Made by a program: the position numbers and the translations under genes | Notes under the pieces: generated by a model | What the model was told of the DNA's origin: nothing | The model's input: the letters and a program-made list of their open reading frames with translations, nothing else | Databases searched by the model: none | Shown here: positions 43,012 to 51,136 of the stretch, one piece after another | Layout: each line of letters opens with the position of its first letter | Position numbering within the stretch: position 1 is the first letter of the stretch | Source: Frankia sp. QA3 | GTDB taxonomy: Bacteria; Actinomycetota; Actinomycetes; Frankiales; Frankiaceae | DNA: 64,000 nucleotides | Assembly (NCBI RefSeq): GCF_000262465.1 | Contig: NZ_CM001489.1 | Location: 2,916,521-2,980,520 of the forward strand | Direction of reading: 5' to 3'

Positions 43012-43964
43012 GAGGGTGTTTTAGATCTTGGTCTGGTTACTCTTCGTGGTGGATGGTGAGGTCGGCGCGCTGGCTGCGAGTTGGCGGGGAATGCGCCTGG
43101 CCATGGTTCGTATCATGGCGAGTCGGATGAATGTCTCGGAGATCGAGGGTTTTCTTTCGTAGTCGCGGGCGAGGCGACGGTGCGCGGTGATCCACGCGAA
43201 GGTTCGTTCCACGACCCAGCGTTTCGGGAGGGCCTCGAAGTCGCGTTGCCCGGGGTTTTTCCGGACGATCTCGACGGTGGTTCTCATGACCTCGCCCGCC
43301 CAGTCGACGAACCGGCCGGCGAAGCCGCCGTCCGCGAACAGATGACGACAGTGCCAGTGATCGAAATAATGATCAACCATGATCCTTTTTCCGCCGTCGC
43401 GGTCCTGGACGCTGGCGGGCAGGACGAGGACGCTCAGCAGGAGTCCAGCGTGTCCGTGATGATGAACCGCTTGCGGCCGTTGACTTTCTTGCCCGCGTCG
43501 TAGCCCCGGGTGGACGCGTCGACGGTCTGCGCACCCTTCACCGACTGCGAGTCGATCACCCCGGCTGTGGGCTGCCGGTCTCTGCCCTCAAGCTCACGGG
43601 AGAGGTCCCGTAACGCGTCGTGAACCCGGGCGATGACGCCTTTGTCGTGCCAGCGGGCAAAGAACCCGTAGACCGTCTCCCACGGCGGCAGATCCCTCGG
43701 CAGCGAACGCCACGTACATCCCGTGTGTGTCACATACAGAATCGCGTTCACGATCTCCCGGCGGGGATGTGCTTCCTTCCGGCCATCCTTCGACACCGGC
43801 GGCAGCAACGGCTCCACCAACACCCATTCCGCATCGGACAGATCGGACGGATACGGATCAGAACGAGGCATGACCTCACCGTCCAGACCCGACAGCCCGA
43901 ACACACTGAACTCAACCCAAGCGACCACGCAGAGCACACAGACATCAAGATCCAAAACAGCTAT
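43012..43964 (-). mobile_element. IS5-family insertion sequence between cas3 and cse1
   Basis: The 953-bp element is bounded by a TAA target duplication (43009-43011 and 43965-43967). Its ends are imperfect inverted repeats: left GAGGGTGTTTTAGATCTTGG, right on the other strand ATAGCTGTTTTGGATCTTGA, with 14 of 20 positions equal. A TNA duplication fits the IS427/IS1031 subgroups. It lies in the same orientation as the cas genes, in the intergenic gap, so no cas frame is cut. A CCGCAG-AA-CTGCGG dyad (43970-43983) sits at its insertion site. Confidence 0.88.
43021..43871 (-). pseudogene. IS5-family DDE transposase, split by one-base frameshift
   Basis: The first frame (43871 to 43434) starts PRSDPYPSDLSDAEWVLVEP and holds the first catalytic Asp in GVIDSQSVKGAQT. 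It ends after KRFIITDTLDSC. The second frame continues in phase +1 with LLLSVLVLPASVQDRDGGK, the second Asp in LFADGGFAG and the Glu in VVERTFAWITAHRRL. Adding one base near 43445 would join both into a full DDE enzyme. Some IS427-group members use programmed frameshifting, but no slippery run lies at this point, so a mutation seems more likely. Confidence 0.75.
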
Positions 43965-44003
43965 TAACACCGCAGAACTGCGGCACCGAGGCTCAGGCCC
44001 AGG

Positions 44004-46946
44004 TCACGGCGTCGGATGCACTCGACGACGACCTGTCGGGACGTTCGCCGCGGAGACGACGAGGCCGAGGTTGTTGTCGTAGCGTAGATCGCGGCCGCCG
44101 AGGGTGGCGGCGTGCTGGTTGTCGAGGATGAGGGCACGGGTGCGGCGCAGCCAGGGGTCGCCGGCCCAGCCCGGCAGCGGGATGAGCGTGGCGCGGGCCG
44201 CGGCCGTGAGCTCCGGGACGGCGGGCAGCCGGATCACCGAGCCGACGACCTCCTCCAGGACGGTGTCGTCGGACATGGCGACCTCGCCGGTCGGGCCGAG
44301 CCGCCGGCCGGACAGCGTCAGGTAGCCGCCGGCGGGTGCCCGGCGGACGAGAACGACCTCGATCGACTCGGCGCCGTCGCGCACGACCGCCGCGACCCGC
44401 TCCTCGGTTTCGAGCGCGGCGGTCCCGTTGTCGTGCAGACCCGCGAGGGTCGGCAGGCGAAGCCGGTCCTCACCGCCGAGCAGGAACGCCGAGGCGTTCA
44501 CCCGGCGGCGCTCCTCGTCGACCTCCCATGCCGTGCGCGCCACGGCGAACGCCTCGGACCAACCGGACGGCCCGAGAGACGCCTCGCCATAAAGGGCGGC
44601 GACGAGTCCGGGCACGTCCGCGGGGATCGACCAGCCGGCGTCCTCGGCCGCGTCGACGACCAGGGCCGCGGCGCGCAGCAGCAGGTGATCCCCGTAGACG
44701 GCCCGGCTCCCCTCCGGATAGCGCGGAACGTCCTCCCCGGTGAGCCGCAGGCCGCTGACGAGCACCTGCGGACGGCGCAGGTTCGCCGGGCGATCGGATG
44801 ACGGGCGTTCGTGCCGGTGCAGCCGGCCGACGCGCTGCAACACCAGGTCGACGGGTGCGAGATCGGTGATGAGGACGTCGACGTCGACGTCGAACGACTG
44901 CTCGGCGACCTGAGTGGCCACCACGACGAGTCGCTTCGGCCGGGGCGCGGCGCCTTCGCGCCTAGGCGGCCCGAGCCGGTCGACGACCTCGGCGGTGCGG
45001 CGGGCCCGCTCGGCGGCGGTGAACCGGGAGTGCAGCAGGACGACGTCCGCGCCGAACGCGGCAGTGAGCTCGGCGTGGACGTCCTGGGCGCGCCGGACGG
45101 TGTTGCAGACGACGAGGGCGCAGCCGCCGTCGCCGACCGCGCGAGTCACCGCTGCGGCGACCGTCCGCGGGTCGAACGCGTCGTCCTCGTCGAGGATCCG
45201 CACGTTGACCGACGCGGACGGGCGCCAGGGCTGGGCGGACACGCTGGTGAAGTCCGGCTTGCCGCCGCGGGTGAAGACGGCGGTCGTGCTCGGGTAGCCG
45301 ACGGGCGTGGGCAGCGCGGCGAGGTCGACGTCGCGGCACTGCAGGGCGCCCTGCAGGTAGGCGCGGGCGAGCTGCTCGCGCAACGCCGGGGGCAGCGTCG
45401 CCGACAGGACGATGACCGGCACGCCGGAGTCGGCGAGCCAGCGCAGCGCCTCGAACAGGAACTGCGCCATGTACACGTCGTAGGCGTGTACCTCGTCGAG
45501 GATGACGACCCGTCCGGCGAGACCGGCGTGGCGCAGCATCACGTACTTCGTGCGGGTCGCGGCGTGCAGGAGCTGATCGACCGTGCCGACCGTGACCGGG
45601 GCGAGCAGACCCCGCTTGGCGCCGAGGAACCATTCTGCGGCCGCCACGGGACCGGTCGGCGGTGTCTCCGATCGCGCGGCAGCACTCGCCCGGCTCTCGT
45701 CGTCCACGCCGACCTCGACGCCCAGGCCGAATGCGTCACCCAGGCCGAATGCGTCACCCAGGCCGAATGCGTCACCCAGGCCGTAGTCGTCGGTCAGGCC
45801 GAAATCGTCGAGGTCGTCGTGCACGCCGGCGAAGCTGATCTGGCTGCGCAGTGCCGCCCATTCGGGATTGAACCGCGCCCGGCCGTGCAGCAGACCGACC
45901 GGCACCTCGGCATCGACGGCGGCGAGCCAGGCACGCACCCGGCTGAACATCGGATCGCTGGTCGCCTGCGTGGGCATTCCGACATAGACGCCGTCCGCGC
46001 CGACCTTCGCGGCCAGGATCTCGGCGGCGGCGAACGCGGCCTCCGTCTTGCCTTCCCCCATCGGTGCCTCAAGAATCAGCAGCCCCGTGCCCGGCATGTT
46101 CCGCGCCATCTCCACCGCCGCCGACTGCGCGGCACGAGCCGCTTTACCGAAGCGGTGCCGTACGAGATCGGGCTGATCTTCGGGCACCAGGTTCGCGCGC
46201 CGCCAGCCGCCGCGTAACCCGAGTTTTTCCCAGGCTTCGTGGGCCCGGCCCCGGGCGGCGGCCATCGATACTTTCCCCGGATCGGCCAGTCCGCCGAAAT
46301 TCTTGTGATCGCTCGCGATCCAGTCAGCCATGATGACCAGGCCGGCCAGGGCGAGCTGGTCTCCCCGGTTCGGCGTGCTCGCCTTCCCCAGGTCCGGTAG
46401 ATCGACGCCGAGGTCGGCGGCGACCCGGTCGACGAACGCCTGCTGGACCTGCGGCCACGGGCCGACGCCGTGCGCCACACCTGGGTGGACCAGCTTGTCC
46501 CGGCCGGGAATCCGGCCATGATGACCCGCGACGAGCGGCCACACCCAGTTGCACGCCTGCCGGCTCCACCCGACCTGCGGCAGATAGTCACGCAGGATGA
46601 CCGCACCGGCGCGTGTATGGTGCCAACGCCGCCCCTGCTGCGGACTCACGCCCTTCCAGTCGAAACCGGCCACCCGGACCCGTGCCGCCAGCCCGTCGTC
46701 CTTCATCTGAAAGGCCGGCGTCGCCTTTCCGACGTCGTGCAGCCCGCACACCAACGCGAACAATGCCCGCCCCTGCCCGCCGCTGACCGCGTCGAGCCGC
46801 TCCCGGATCACCGGCGCCAGATACCGATCCCAGACCAGCTCCCCCACCGCGGCCGTATCCAGCAGATGCCCGAGCAGAAGATGCATCGAACCACCCCCAT
46901 TCTCCGCCGACTTCCCCCACACCACTCCCAGCGCCAAACTCTCCAC
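44004..46946 (-). CDS. cas3: CRISPR-associated nuclease-helicase Cas3
   Basis: The 980-residue protein has an N-terminal HD nuclease (GLHDVGKATPAFQ; VAGHHGRIPG) and an SF2 helicase with Walker A EAPMGEGKTEAA, DEVH in VILDEVHAYD, LSATLPP, and motif VI VLQRVGRLHRH. It degrades DNA marked by Cascade. Between motifs lies a GLGDAF repeat. The GTG at 46946 is chosen because AAGGAAGG is 8 bases upstream; GTG at 46952 is too close to it. It is first in the cas operon and directly faces the end of array B. Confidence 0.95.
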   Translation of the reverse strand: MESLALGVVWGKSAENGGGSMHLLLGHLLDTAAVGELVWDRYLAPVIRERLDAVSGGQGRALFALVCGLHDVGKATPAFQMKDDGLAARVRVAGFDWKGVSPQQGRRWHHTRAGAVILRDYLPQVGWSRQACNWVWPLVAGHHGRIPGRDKLVHPGVAHGVGPWPQVQQAFVDRVAADLGVDLPDLGKASTPNRGDQLALAGLVIMADWIASDHKNFGGLADPGKVSMAAARGRAHEAWEKLGLRGGWRRANLVPEDQPDLVRHRFGKAARAAQSAAVEMARNMPGTGLLILEAPMGEGKTEAAFAAAEILAAKVGADGVYVGMPTQATSDPMFSRVRAWLAAVDAEVPVGLLHGRARFNPEWAALRSQISFAGVHDDLDDFGLTDDYGLGDAFGLGDAFGLGDAFGLGVEVGVDDESRASAAARSETPPTGPVAAAEWFLGAKRGLLAPVTVGTVDQLLHAATRTKYVMLRHAGLAGRVVILDEVHAYDVYMAQFLFEALRWLADSGVPVIVLSATLPPALREQLARAYLQGALQCRDVDLAALPTPVGYPSTTAVFTRGGKPDFTSVSAQPWRPSASVNVRILDEDDAFDPRTVAAAVTRAVGDGGCALVVCNTVRRAQDVHAELTAAFGADVVLLHSRFTAAERARRTAEVVDRLGPPRREGAAPRPKRLVVVATQVAEQSFDVDVDVLITDLAPVDLVLQRVGRLHRHERPSSDRPANLRRPQVLVSGLRLTGEDVPRYPEGSRAVYGDHLLLRAAALVVDAAEDAGWSIPADVPGLVAALYGEASLGPSGWSEAFAVARTAWEVDEERRRVNASAFLLGGEDRLRLPTLAGLHDNGTAALETEERVAAVVRDGAESIEVVLVRRAPAGGYLTLSGRRLGPTGEVAMSDDTVLEEVVGSVIRLPAVPELTAAARATLIPLPGWAGDPWLRRTRALILDNQHAATLGGRDLRYDNNLGLVVSAANVPTGRRRVHPTP
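45721..45810 (-). repeat. In-frame 18-bp repeat inside cas3
   Basis: Three identical 18-bp units (CCCAGGCCGAATGCGTCA on the plus strand), followed by two diverged ones, encode repeated Gly-Leu-Gly-Asp-Ala-Phe. They add a Gly/Asp-rich loop to the helicase part of Cas3, upstream of the segment leading to VTVGTVDQLL. Confidence 0.85.
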
Positions 46947-47078
46947 GCTCACAACCTTCCTTGAGATATCGCTCGACCAAATTACAAATACAAGACGGAA
47001 ATACTCCACAGAGTTCCATCACTCCCGGAGACGACCTCCACACATACCAGAAAGGTCTGGTGTGGCACCTCGGATACC
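46947..47078 (-). promoter_or_regulatory. Candidate cas operon promoter region
   Basis: The 132 bp between cas3 and array B include an AT-rich stretch (46973-47005; on the minus strand TTGTATTTGTAATTTGG). This is notable in so GC-rich a genome and is a likely site of the cas operon promoter. I cannot define exact boxes. Transcripts from array B would also enter here. Confidence 0.45.
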
Positions 47079-47999
47079 CCGAATTCCCGCGTGTGCGGGG
47101 ACGAAACGCTCCGACGAGCCGGCCAGAAGACGAATCCAGGAAGACCCGCATGTGCGGGGACGAGCGCGCGGGGTAGGACTGCGTCGTCGCGTACACGGGA
47201 AGACCCCTCTCGGTGTGCGGGGACGACACAGAGGCAAGCCTGGCGCGAGGCGAGGACAAGGGAAGATCTCCGCGCGGGGACGACCCCCGGGTCCGCCCCG
47301 GGATCGCAGCGAGCTCGGAAGATCCGCGCGTACGGGGACGACGCGCTGGACTCCAAGGGCGGACTCGGTCGGACGGGAAGATTCCCGCGCATGCGGGGAC
47401 GACCGGCCCCCACGACGGAGGTGGACGCACTCCAGCGGAAAATCCCCCGCGCGTGCGGGATGAGCTACGACCGGTCACCGTATGGAAGATCCCCGCGCGT
47501 GCGGGGACGACCAGCCACCCGAAGTCTGGTCGCACCTCGTCGCCGGAAGATCCCCGCGCGTGCGGGGACGACGCAATCCAGCTCAGCAACGCATTCATCT
47601 GCTCGGGAAGATCCCCACGCGTGCGGGGACGACCCGGCCGCGTCCGTACCGGTCAGGGTGACCGTCGGAAGATCCCCGCGCGTGCGGGGACGACGTCTTG
47701 AGGTCCGCGGACCACTCGCCGCCCCACGGAAGATCCCCGCGCGTGCGGGGACGACCTCGCACGGTACATCGACGACAACCGCGAGGCGGGAAGATCCCCG
47801 CGCGTGCGGGGACGACGAGGCGCTGCGTGCTACCGCCGGGCAGCGCACGGGAAGATCCCCGCGCGTGCGGGGACGACGACGCCTACGTGTGGCCCGAACA
47901 CCGGCGCTGGGGAAGATCCCCGCGCGTGCGGGGACGACAAGGTGGGTCAGGTCATCGTCGACATGATCGCAGGAAGATCCCCGCGCGTGCGGGGACGAC
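47079..47999 (-). CRISPR. CRISPR array B, sixteen repeats, type I-E
   Basis: Nine well-preserved 28-bp repeats (starts 47972, 47911, 47850, 47789, 47728, 47667, 47606, 47545, 47484; the 47606 copy has one change) alternate with 33-bp spacers at a strict 61-bp period. Seven further repeats (47437, 47376, 47317, 47261, 47198, 47139, about 47079) are progressively damaged and 24-30 bp long. The spacer between 47437 and 47484 is only about 19 bp. Decay increases away from 48000, so the leader is at the right and the array is transcribed leftward into the cas operon. Confidence 0.95.
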
Positions 48000-48050
48000 A
48001 CTTGCTGAGCTGGGACTTTAGCAACAGTGTGGCGCGCTTTGGATCGGTAG
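48000..48050 (-). promoter_or_regulatory. Leader end of array B
   Basis: CTTGCTGAGCTGGGACTTTA directly adjoins the first repeat and is identical to the motif next to array C. Similarity continues with a GATCGG block near 48041. It is the integration-side leader. Confidence 0.75.
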
Positions 48051-48193
48051 GGACGCGGGAATCGGGACGTTCGCCGGCCTTGCCGCGTCCCGTAGGAGTC
48101 GCGCGGGCTGGAAAGGGGCGGGTAGGCCGGGCGAGGGGATGCGTCTGGCTGCTGTGCCGGTGCCGGGAAGCGGATCCGGCGCGGGTAGGTGAA

Positions 48194-48802
48194 TTAGGCC
48201 GAGGTTTCGCGTTTGGCGGGCAGGGCGCGGGCGACGCCGTCGAGCACCAGGTCGAGGCCGGCGGCGAAGTCGGCGGCGGCGCGCTCGCGGGCCGGGTCGG
48301 ACGCGGGCGTCAACAGGGCGCCGGAGGTGTAGAAGAACAGCGTGCGCAGCACCCGGTCGGCGCCGTCGGGGGTGAAGCCGGCCTGGGTGAGCGCCGCGTG
48401 CAACGGGTAGTAGAGGCGGGCGGTGATGGGATCGTCGGCGTGCGCGGCGAGATGGGCCGCGAGGCCCCGGCAGCTCCCGACGACTTCGTGCATCCGGAGC
48501 AGGAACGCGCGCAGGCGGGGGCGCCAGTCCGCGTCGGGCGTGTCGGCGGCGAGGACCCGCCTGTACAGCTCGGCGGTCACCAGACGGAGCAGGTCGTCCT
48601 TGGTCGCGACGTGCTTGTAGGTCGCGCCGAGGGACACCCCGAGTGACTGGGAGAGGCGGCGCATCGTCAGGCCCTCGACGCCGTCCCGCTCGATGATCGC
48701 CAGCGCGGACGCGACGATCTCGGCCTCGCGCAGGACGCCCTGGCGAGGGGGTCGGGGCTCGACGGTGCGGGCGCCCCGCGGGCCGGGCGGGTCGCGGTCC
48801 AT
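48194..48802 (-). CDS. TetR-family regulator
   Basis: The 202-residue protein has the TetR helix-turn-helix LTMRRLSQSLGVSLGATYKHV and the C-terminal TetR_C-like domain with FFYTSGALLTP. It is divergent from a hydrolase gene; a perfect palindrome lies between them. A TAGGCT box 6 bases before the ATG suggests leaderless expression. It sits between CRISPR arrays B and C but has no visible link to CRISPR function. Confidence 0.85.
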   Translation of the reverse strand: MDRDPPGPRGARTVEPRPPRQGVLREAEIVASALAIIERDGVEGLTMRRLSQSLGVSLGATYKHVATKDDLLRLVTAELYRRVLAADTPDADWRPRLRAFLLRMHEVVGSCRGLAAHLAAHADDPITARLYYPLHAALTQAGFTPDGADRVLRTLFFYTSGALLTPASDPARERAAADFAAGLDLVLDGVARALPAKRETSA

Positions 48803-48808
48803 CCGCTC

Positions 48809-48814
48809 AGCCTA
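48809..48814 (-). promoter_or_regulatory. -10 box of leaderless TetR gene
   Basis: On the minus strand TAGGCT is followed by six bases and then the ATG at 48802, and no ribosome site is visible. Confidence 0.5.
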
Positions 48815-48944
48815 CGAGGCGCCTGCCAGGCCCGAACGGATCCACCCGGCCAGACACCTCGCCCACCACCCGGGCAGCCGTCCCAGGGTCGGGTCCCGAC
48901 GCGGATGCGATCCGTGCTGGACGTACGGCCAGACCCGTGGTTCT

Positions 48945-48963
48945 CTTCTACAAGACGTAGAAG
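48945..48963. promoter_or_regulatory. TetR operator in divergent promoter
   Basis: CTTCTAC-AAGAC-GTAGAAG is a perfect inverted repeat with 7-bp arms, in the gap between the TetR gene (start 48802) and the hydrolase gene (start 48996). It is AT-richer than its surroundings. It should bind the TetR dimer and control the hydrolase. Confidence 0.75.
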
Positions 48964-48995
48964 CTGTGGCTCCGGACACGCGGAAGGCGGCCGGC

Positions 48996-49877
48996 ATGGC
49001 GGAGATCGAACTGTCCACCGGAACGATCGACTACGAGGACACCGGCGGCCCCGGCCCCGTCCTGGTGCTGCTGCACGGACTGCTCATGGACGCGTCCCTG
49101 TGGGCCGGCCCGGTCTCGGAGCTCGCCGCCGACCACCGCTGCGTGGTCCCGACCCTGCCCATGGGGGCGCACCGCCATCCTGCGCGCCCCGACGCCGACC
49201 TCTCGCTGCCCGGACTCGCCCGTCTCGTCTCGGAGCTGCTCGACCGGCTGGACCTGCACGACGTCACCCTGGTCGGCAACGACACCGGCGGCGCGCTGGT
49301 GCAGCTCGTCGTACGGGACGGCGCCGCGCGGGACGGCGTCGTGGGGGACGGCGCCGCGCGGATAAGCCGGATCGCACTCGTCTCCTGCGAGGCGTTCGAC
49401 AACATGCCGCCGAGCCTGACCGGGCGGACGCTGGCCCTGGCCGGCACGCTGCCGCCACCACTGTTCGGCCTGGTCATGCAGCAGATGCGGCTGCGGCCGA
49501 TGCGCCGCGCGCCGATCGCCTTCGGCTGGCTGACTGCCCGCGGGGACGCCGCGACCGCCCGGTGGGTACGACCGTTGCTGCGCCGCGGCGCGACCCGCGG
49601 GGGCATCCGCCGCGACACCGTGCGGGTGCTGCGCTCACTGCGCCCGGCCCGGGAGCTCCTGCTCGACGCGCCCGCCTACCTACCGGGCTTCACCGGCCCC
49701 GCACTGGTGGTCTGGGCCGCCGAGGACCGGGTGATGCCGCCCGAGCACGGCCGCCGCCTCGCCGAGCTCCTCCCCCGCGGACGGCTGGTCGAGGTAGCCG
49801 ACACCCGCACCCTCATCCCCCTGGACCAGCCCGCCGAGCTCGCCAGGATCCTGCGTGACTTTGCCACCGACCCCTGA
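48996..49877 (+). CDS. Alpha/beta-fold hydrolase with aspartate nucleophile position
   Basis: The 293 residues show the fold: oxyanion HG in VLLHGLLMD, elbow LVGNDTGGA with Asp at residue 96 where many hydrolases have Ser, and late strand ALVVWAAEDRVMPPEHG. An Asp elbow is seen in haloalkane dehalogenase and epoxide hydrolase relatives. The usual final GH is replaced by DTRTLIPLDQP, so the catalytic histidine is not evident. A short internal duplication gives RDGAARDGVVGDGAAR. GGAAGG lies 8 bases before the ATG. The stop directly touches CRISPR array C. Confidence 0.8.
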   Translation: MAEIELSTGTIDYEDTGGPGPVLVLLHGLLMDASLWAGPVSELAADHRCVVPTLPMGAHRHPARPDADLSLPGLARLVSELLDRLDLHDVTLVGNDTGGALVQLVVRDGAARDGVVGDGAARISRIALVSCEAFDNMPPSLTGRTLALAGTLPPPLFGLVMQQMRLRPMRRAPIAFGWLTARGDAATARWVRPLLRRGATRGGIRRDTVRVLRSLRPARELLLDAPAYLPGFTGPALVVWAAEDRVMPPEHGRRLAELLPRGRLVEVADTRTLIPLDQPAELARILRDFATDP

Positions 49878-50155
49878 GGATGACCCCCGCACGTGCGGGG
49901 ACGACCAACCCGTGCCGTCGCGGTGATCGCGGTACAGGGGAGGATCCCCGCGCGTGCGGGGACGACGGGTCGGTTGCGGCGGCCGAAACGGTCGAGGACG
50001 TCGAGGGAAGATCCCCGCGCGTGCGGGGACGACCGAGCATGGCGTCATGCCCACACTCACGGTGGCGGAAGATCCCCGCGCGTGCGGGGACGACCACAAC
50101 ACGGTGAATGCGCCGGACGGGCCGTGGGGAAGATCCCCGCGCGTGCGGGGACGAC
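49878..50155 (-). CRISPR. CRISPR array C, five repeats, type I-E
   Basis: Repeats start at 49878 (several changes), 49939 (one change), 50006, 50067 and 50128, using the same 28-bp unit as arrays A and B. Three spacers are 33 bp and one (49967-50005) is 39 bp. The most diverged copy is at the left, so the leader is at the right, where the shared motif begins at 50157. The leftmost repeat starts on the base after the stop codon of the convergent hydrolase gene. Confidence 0.93.
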
Positions 50156-50205
50156 GCTTGCTGAGCTGGGACTTTAGCAAGCGGGTGGGGCGATTTGCAT
50201 CGGTC
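50156..50205 (-). promoter_or_regulatory. Leader end of array C
   Basis: CTTGCTGAGCTGGGACTTTA, then GCAAGCGGG and a TTTGCATCGGTCGG block, stand next to the first repeat. It is highly similar to the array B leader and partly to that of array A. Confidence 0.75.
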
Positions 50206-50688
50206 GGAGGCAGCGATCGGTGTGTGATCGACGCGGTCGAACAGGCGGATGTGGGTTGGCGCGCAGCTCACCCCGCGTCGACGCGCCCGATCGCGCGGGC
50301 TGGATTGGCATTCCACACCGCTGACCGGCACAGGGTCGCGTCGACATCCTGCCCGCCGTTCACAGCGGTCACGCTCGCCGGCGCGGTTCCGCGGAACCGC
50401 CCCGGCCGGCCCCAGCCTGACCCCCGGCACGACTTCGGGATCACGGTGTTCCTCCCCAGACAGGCCGGGCATGTTTGCCAAATCTGTCGCAATGAGCGGG
50501 CCGTCGAGCACTGGGAGGCAGCGGGTGGTCGACGATGACGGCAGGATCGTGGACGGCCGCCGGGGTGGCGTGGGCGTTGGCAGCGCGCTACCCCACCTGC
50601 GGGGCTACCGGAGACAGGACCACCTCCGCGCGAGGCCAGGACACCCTGGCTACGGCCGTTCGTCATCCCGCTGCTCCTGCTCAGCGCG
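50206..50688. other. Gene-free region right of CRISPR array C
   Basis: About 480 bp contain no recognised gene. A coherent hydrophobic reading frame begins near 50605 and continues into the small ORF at 50689, so part of this region may be the 5' end of a truncated gene. An 18-bp perfect palindrome lies at 50383-50400. Confidence 0.45.
50383..50400. promoter_or_regulatory. 18-bp perfect palindrome
   Basis: GCGGTTCCGCGGAACCGC is fully self-complementary without a loop, which fits a protein-binding site better than an RNA hairpin. It lies about 230 bp right of the array C leader. The binding protein is unknown. Confidence 0.5.
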
Positions 50689-50895
50689 GTGGGGCTGGCG
50701 CTGTTCCTGGCGCTGGTGGTCGGCGAAACGTGGGGTGACGCGATCACGCACGGCATCGTCTCACTCCTCTACTACCCGGCCGGGCGACTGGGCGCCTCCA
50801 TGCACCGGAAGGCAGCGGAGGGTTCCGCCGCCGCCAGGGCCCGCCGCACGCAGCGGACGTCGGGCTCCGGGCACCTGTCGAGCGACGACCGCTGA
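50689..50895 (+). CDS. Small membrane protein, possibly 5'-truncated
   Basis: From GTG 50689 the frame gives 68 residues: one hydrophobic segment (GLALFLALVVGETWGDAITHG), then VSLLYYPAGRLGASMH and a charged Arg/Ser tail. The same frame is open upstream with PWLRPFVIPLLLLSAVG, clearly continuous with the membrane segment. The true start is therefore earlier or lost. I do not recognise the family. Confidence 0.4.
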   Translation: MGLALFLALVVGETWGDAITHGIVSLLYYPAGRLGASMHRKAAEGSAAARARRTQRTSGSGHLSSDDR

Positions 50896-51136
50896 CAACG
50901 CCGCCCGCCCTGTGCCGGTCAACTGGCGGCCGCTTCGACCGCGGCACCTGCGCCGGGGGGGGCGCCCGCCAGGCGCTGCTGGTCTTGCGGACGGCGGTCC
51001 AGGCCCACACTCCCTTCCTCGGGTAAGCCCCCGGGCCGTCGGGGCGGGTCCGCCACGGCGGGCCATTCGATAGCATCGGGCGTCCCGGACCCCGTCCGAC
51101 GACCGCCGACGGTCCCCAGCAGGAGGCAGGGCTGCC

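Noticed and set aside
47091..48646. Open frames running through CRISPR array B, with repeated RSPRVRGR-like peptides
   Set aside because: They are translations of the CRISPR repeat and have no independent support.
36316..50155. Spacers matching other parts of the window (self-targeting)
   Set aside because: Reading the spacers against the window by eye gave no convincing match. A proper search of the genome and phage databases would be needed.
49813..50538. Open frames through CRISPR array C
   Set aside because: Same repeat-derived artefact.
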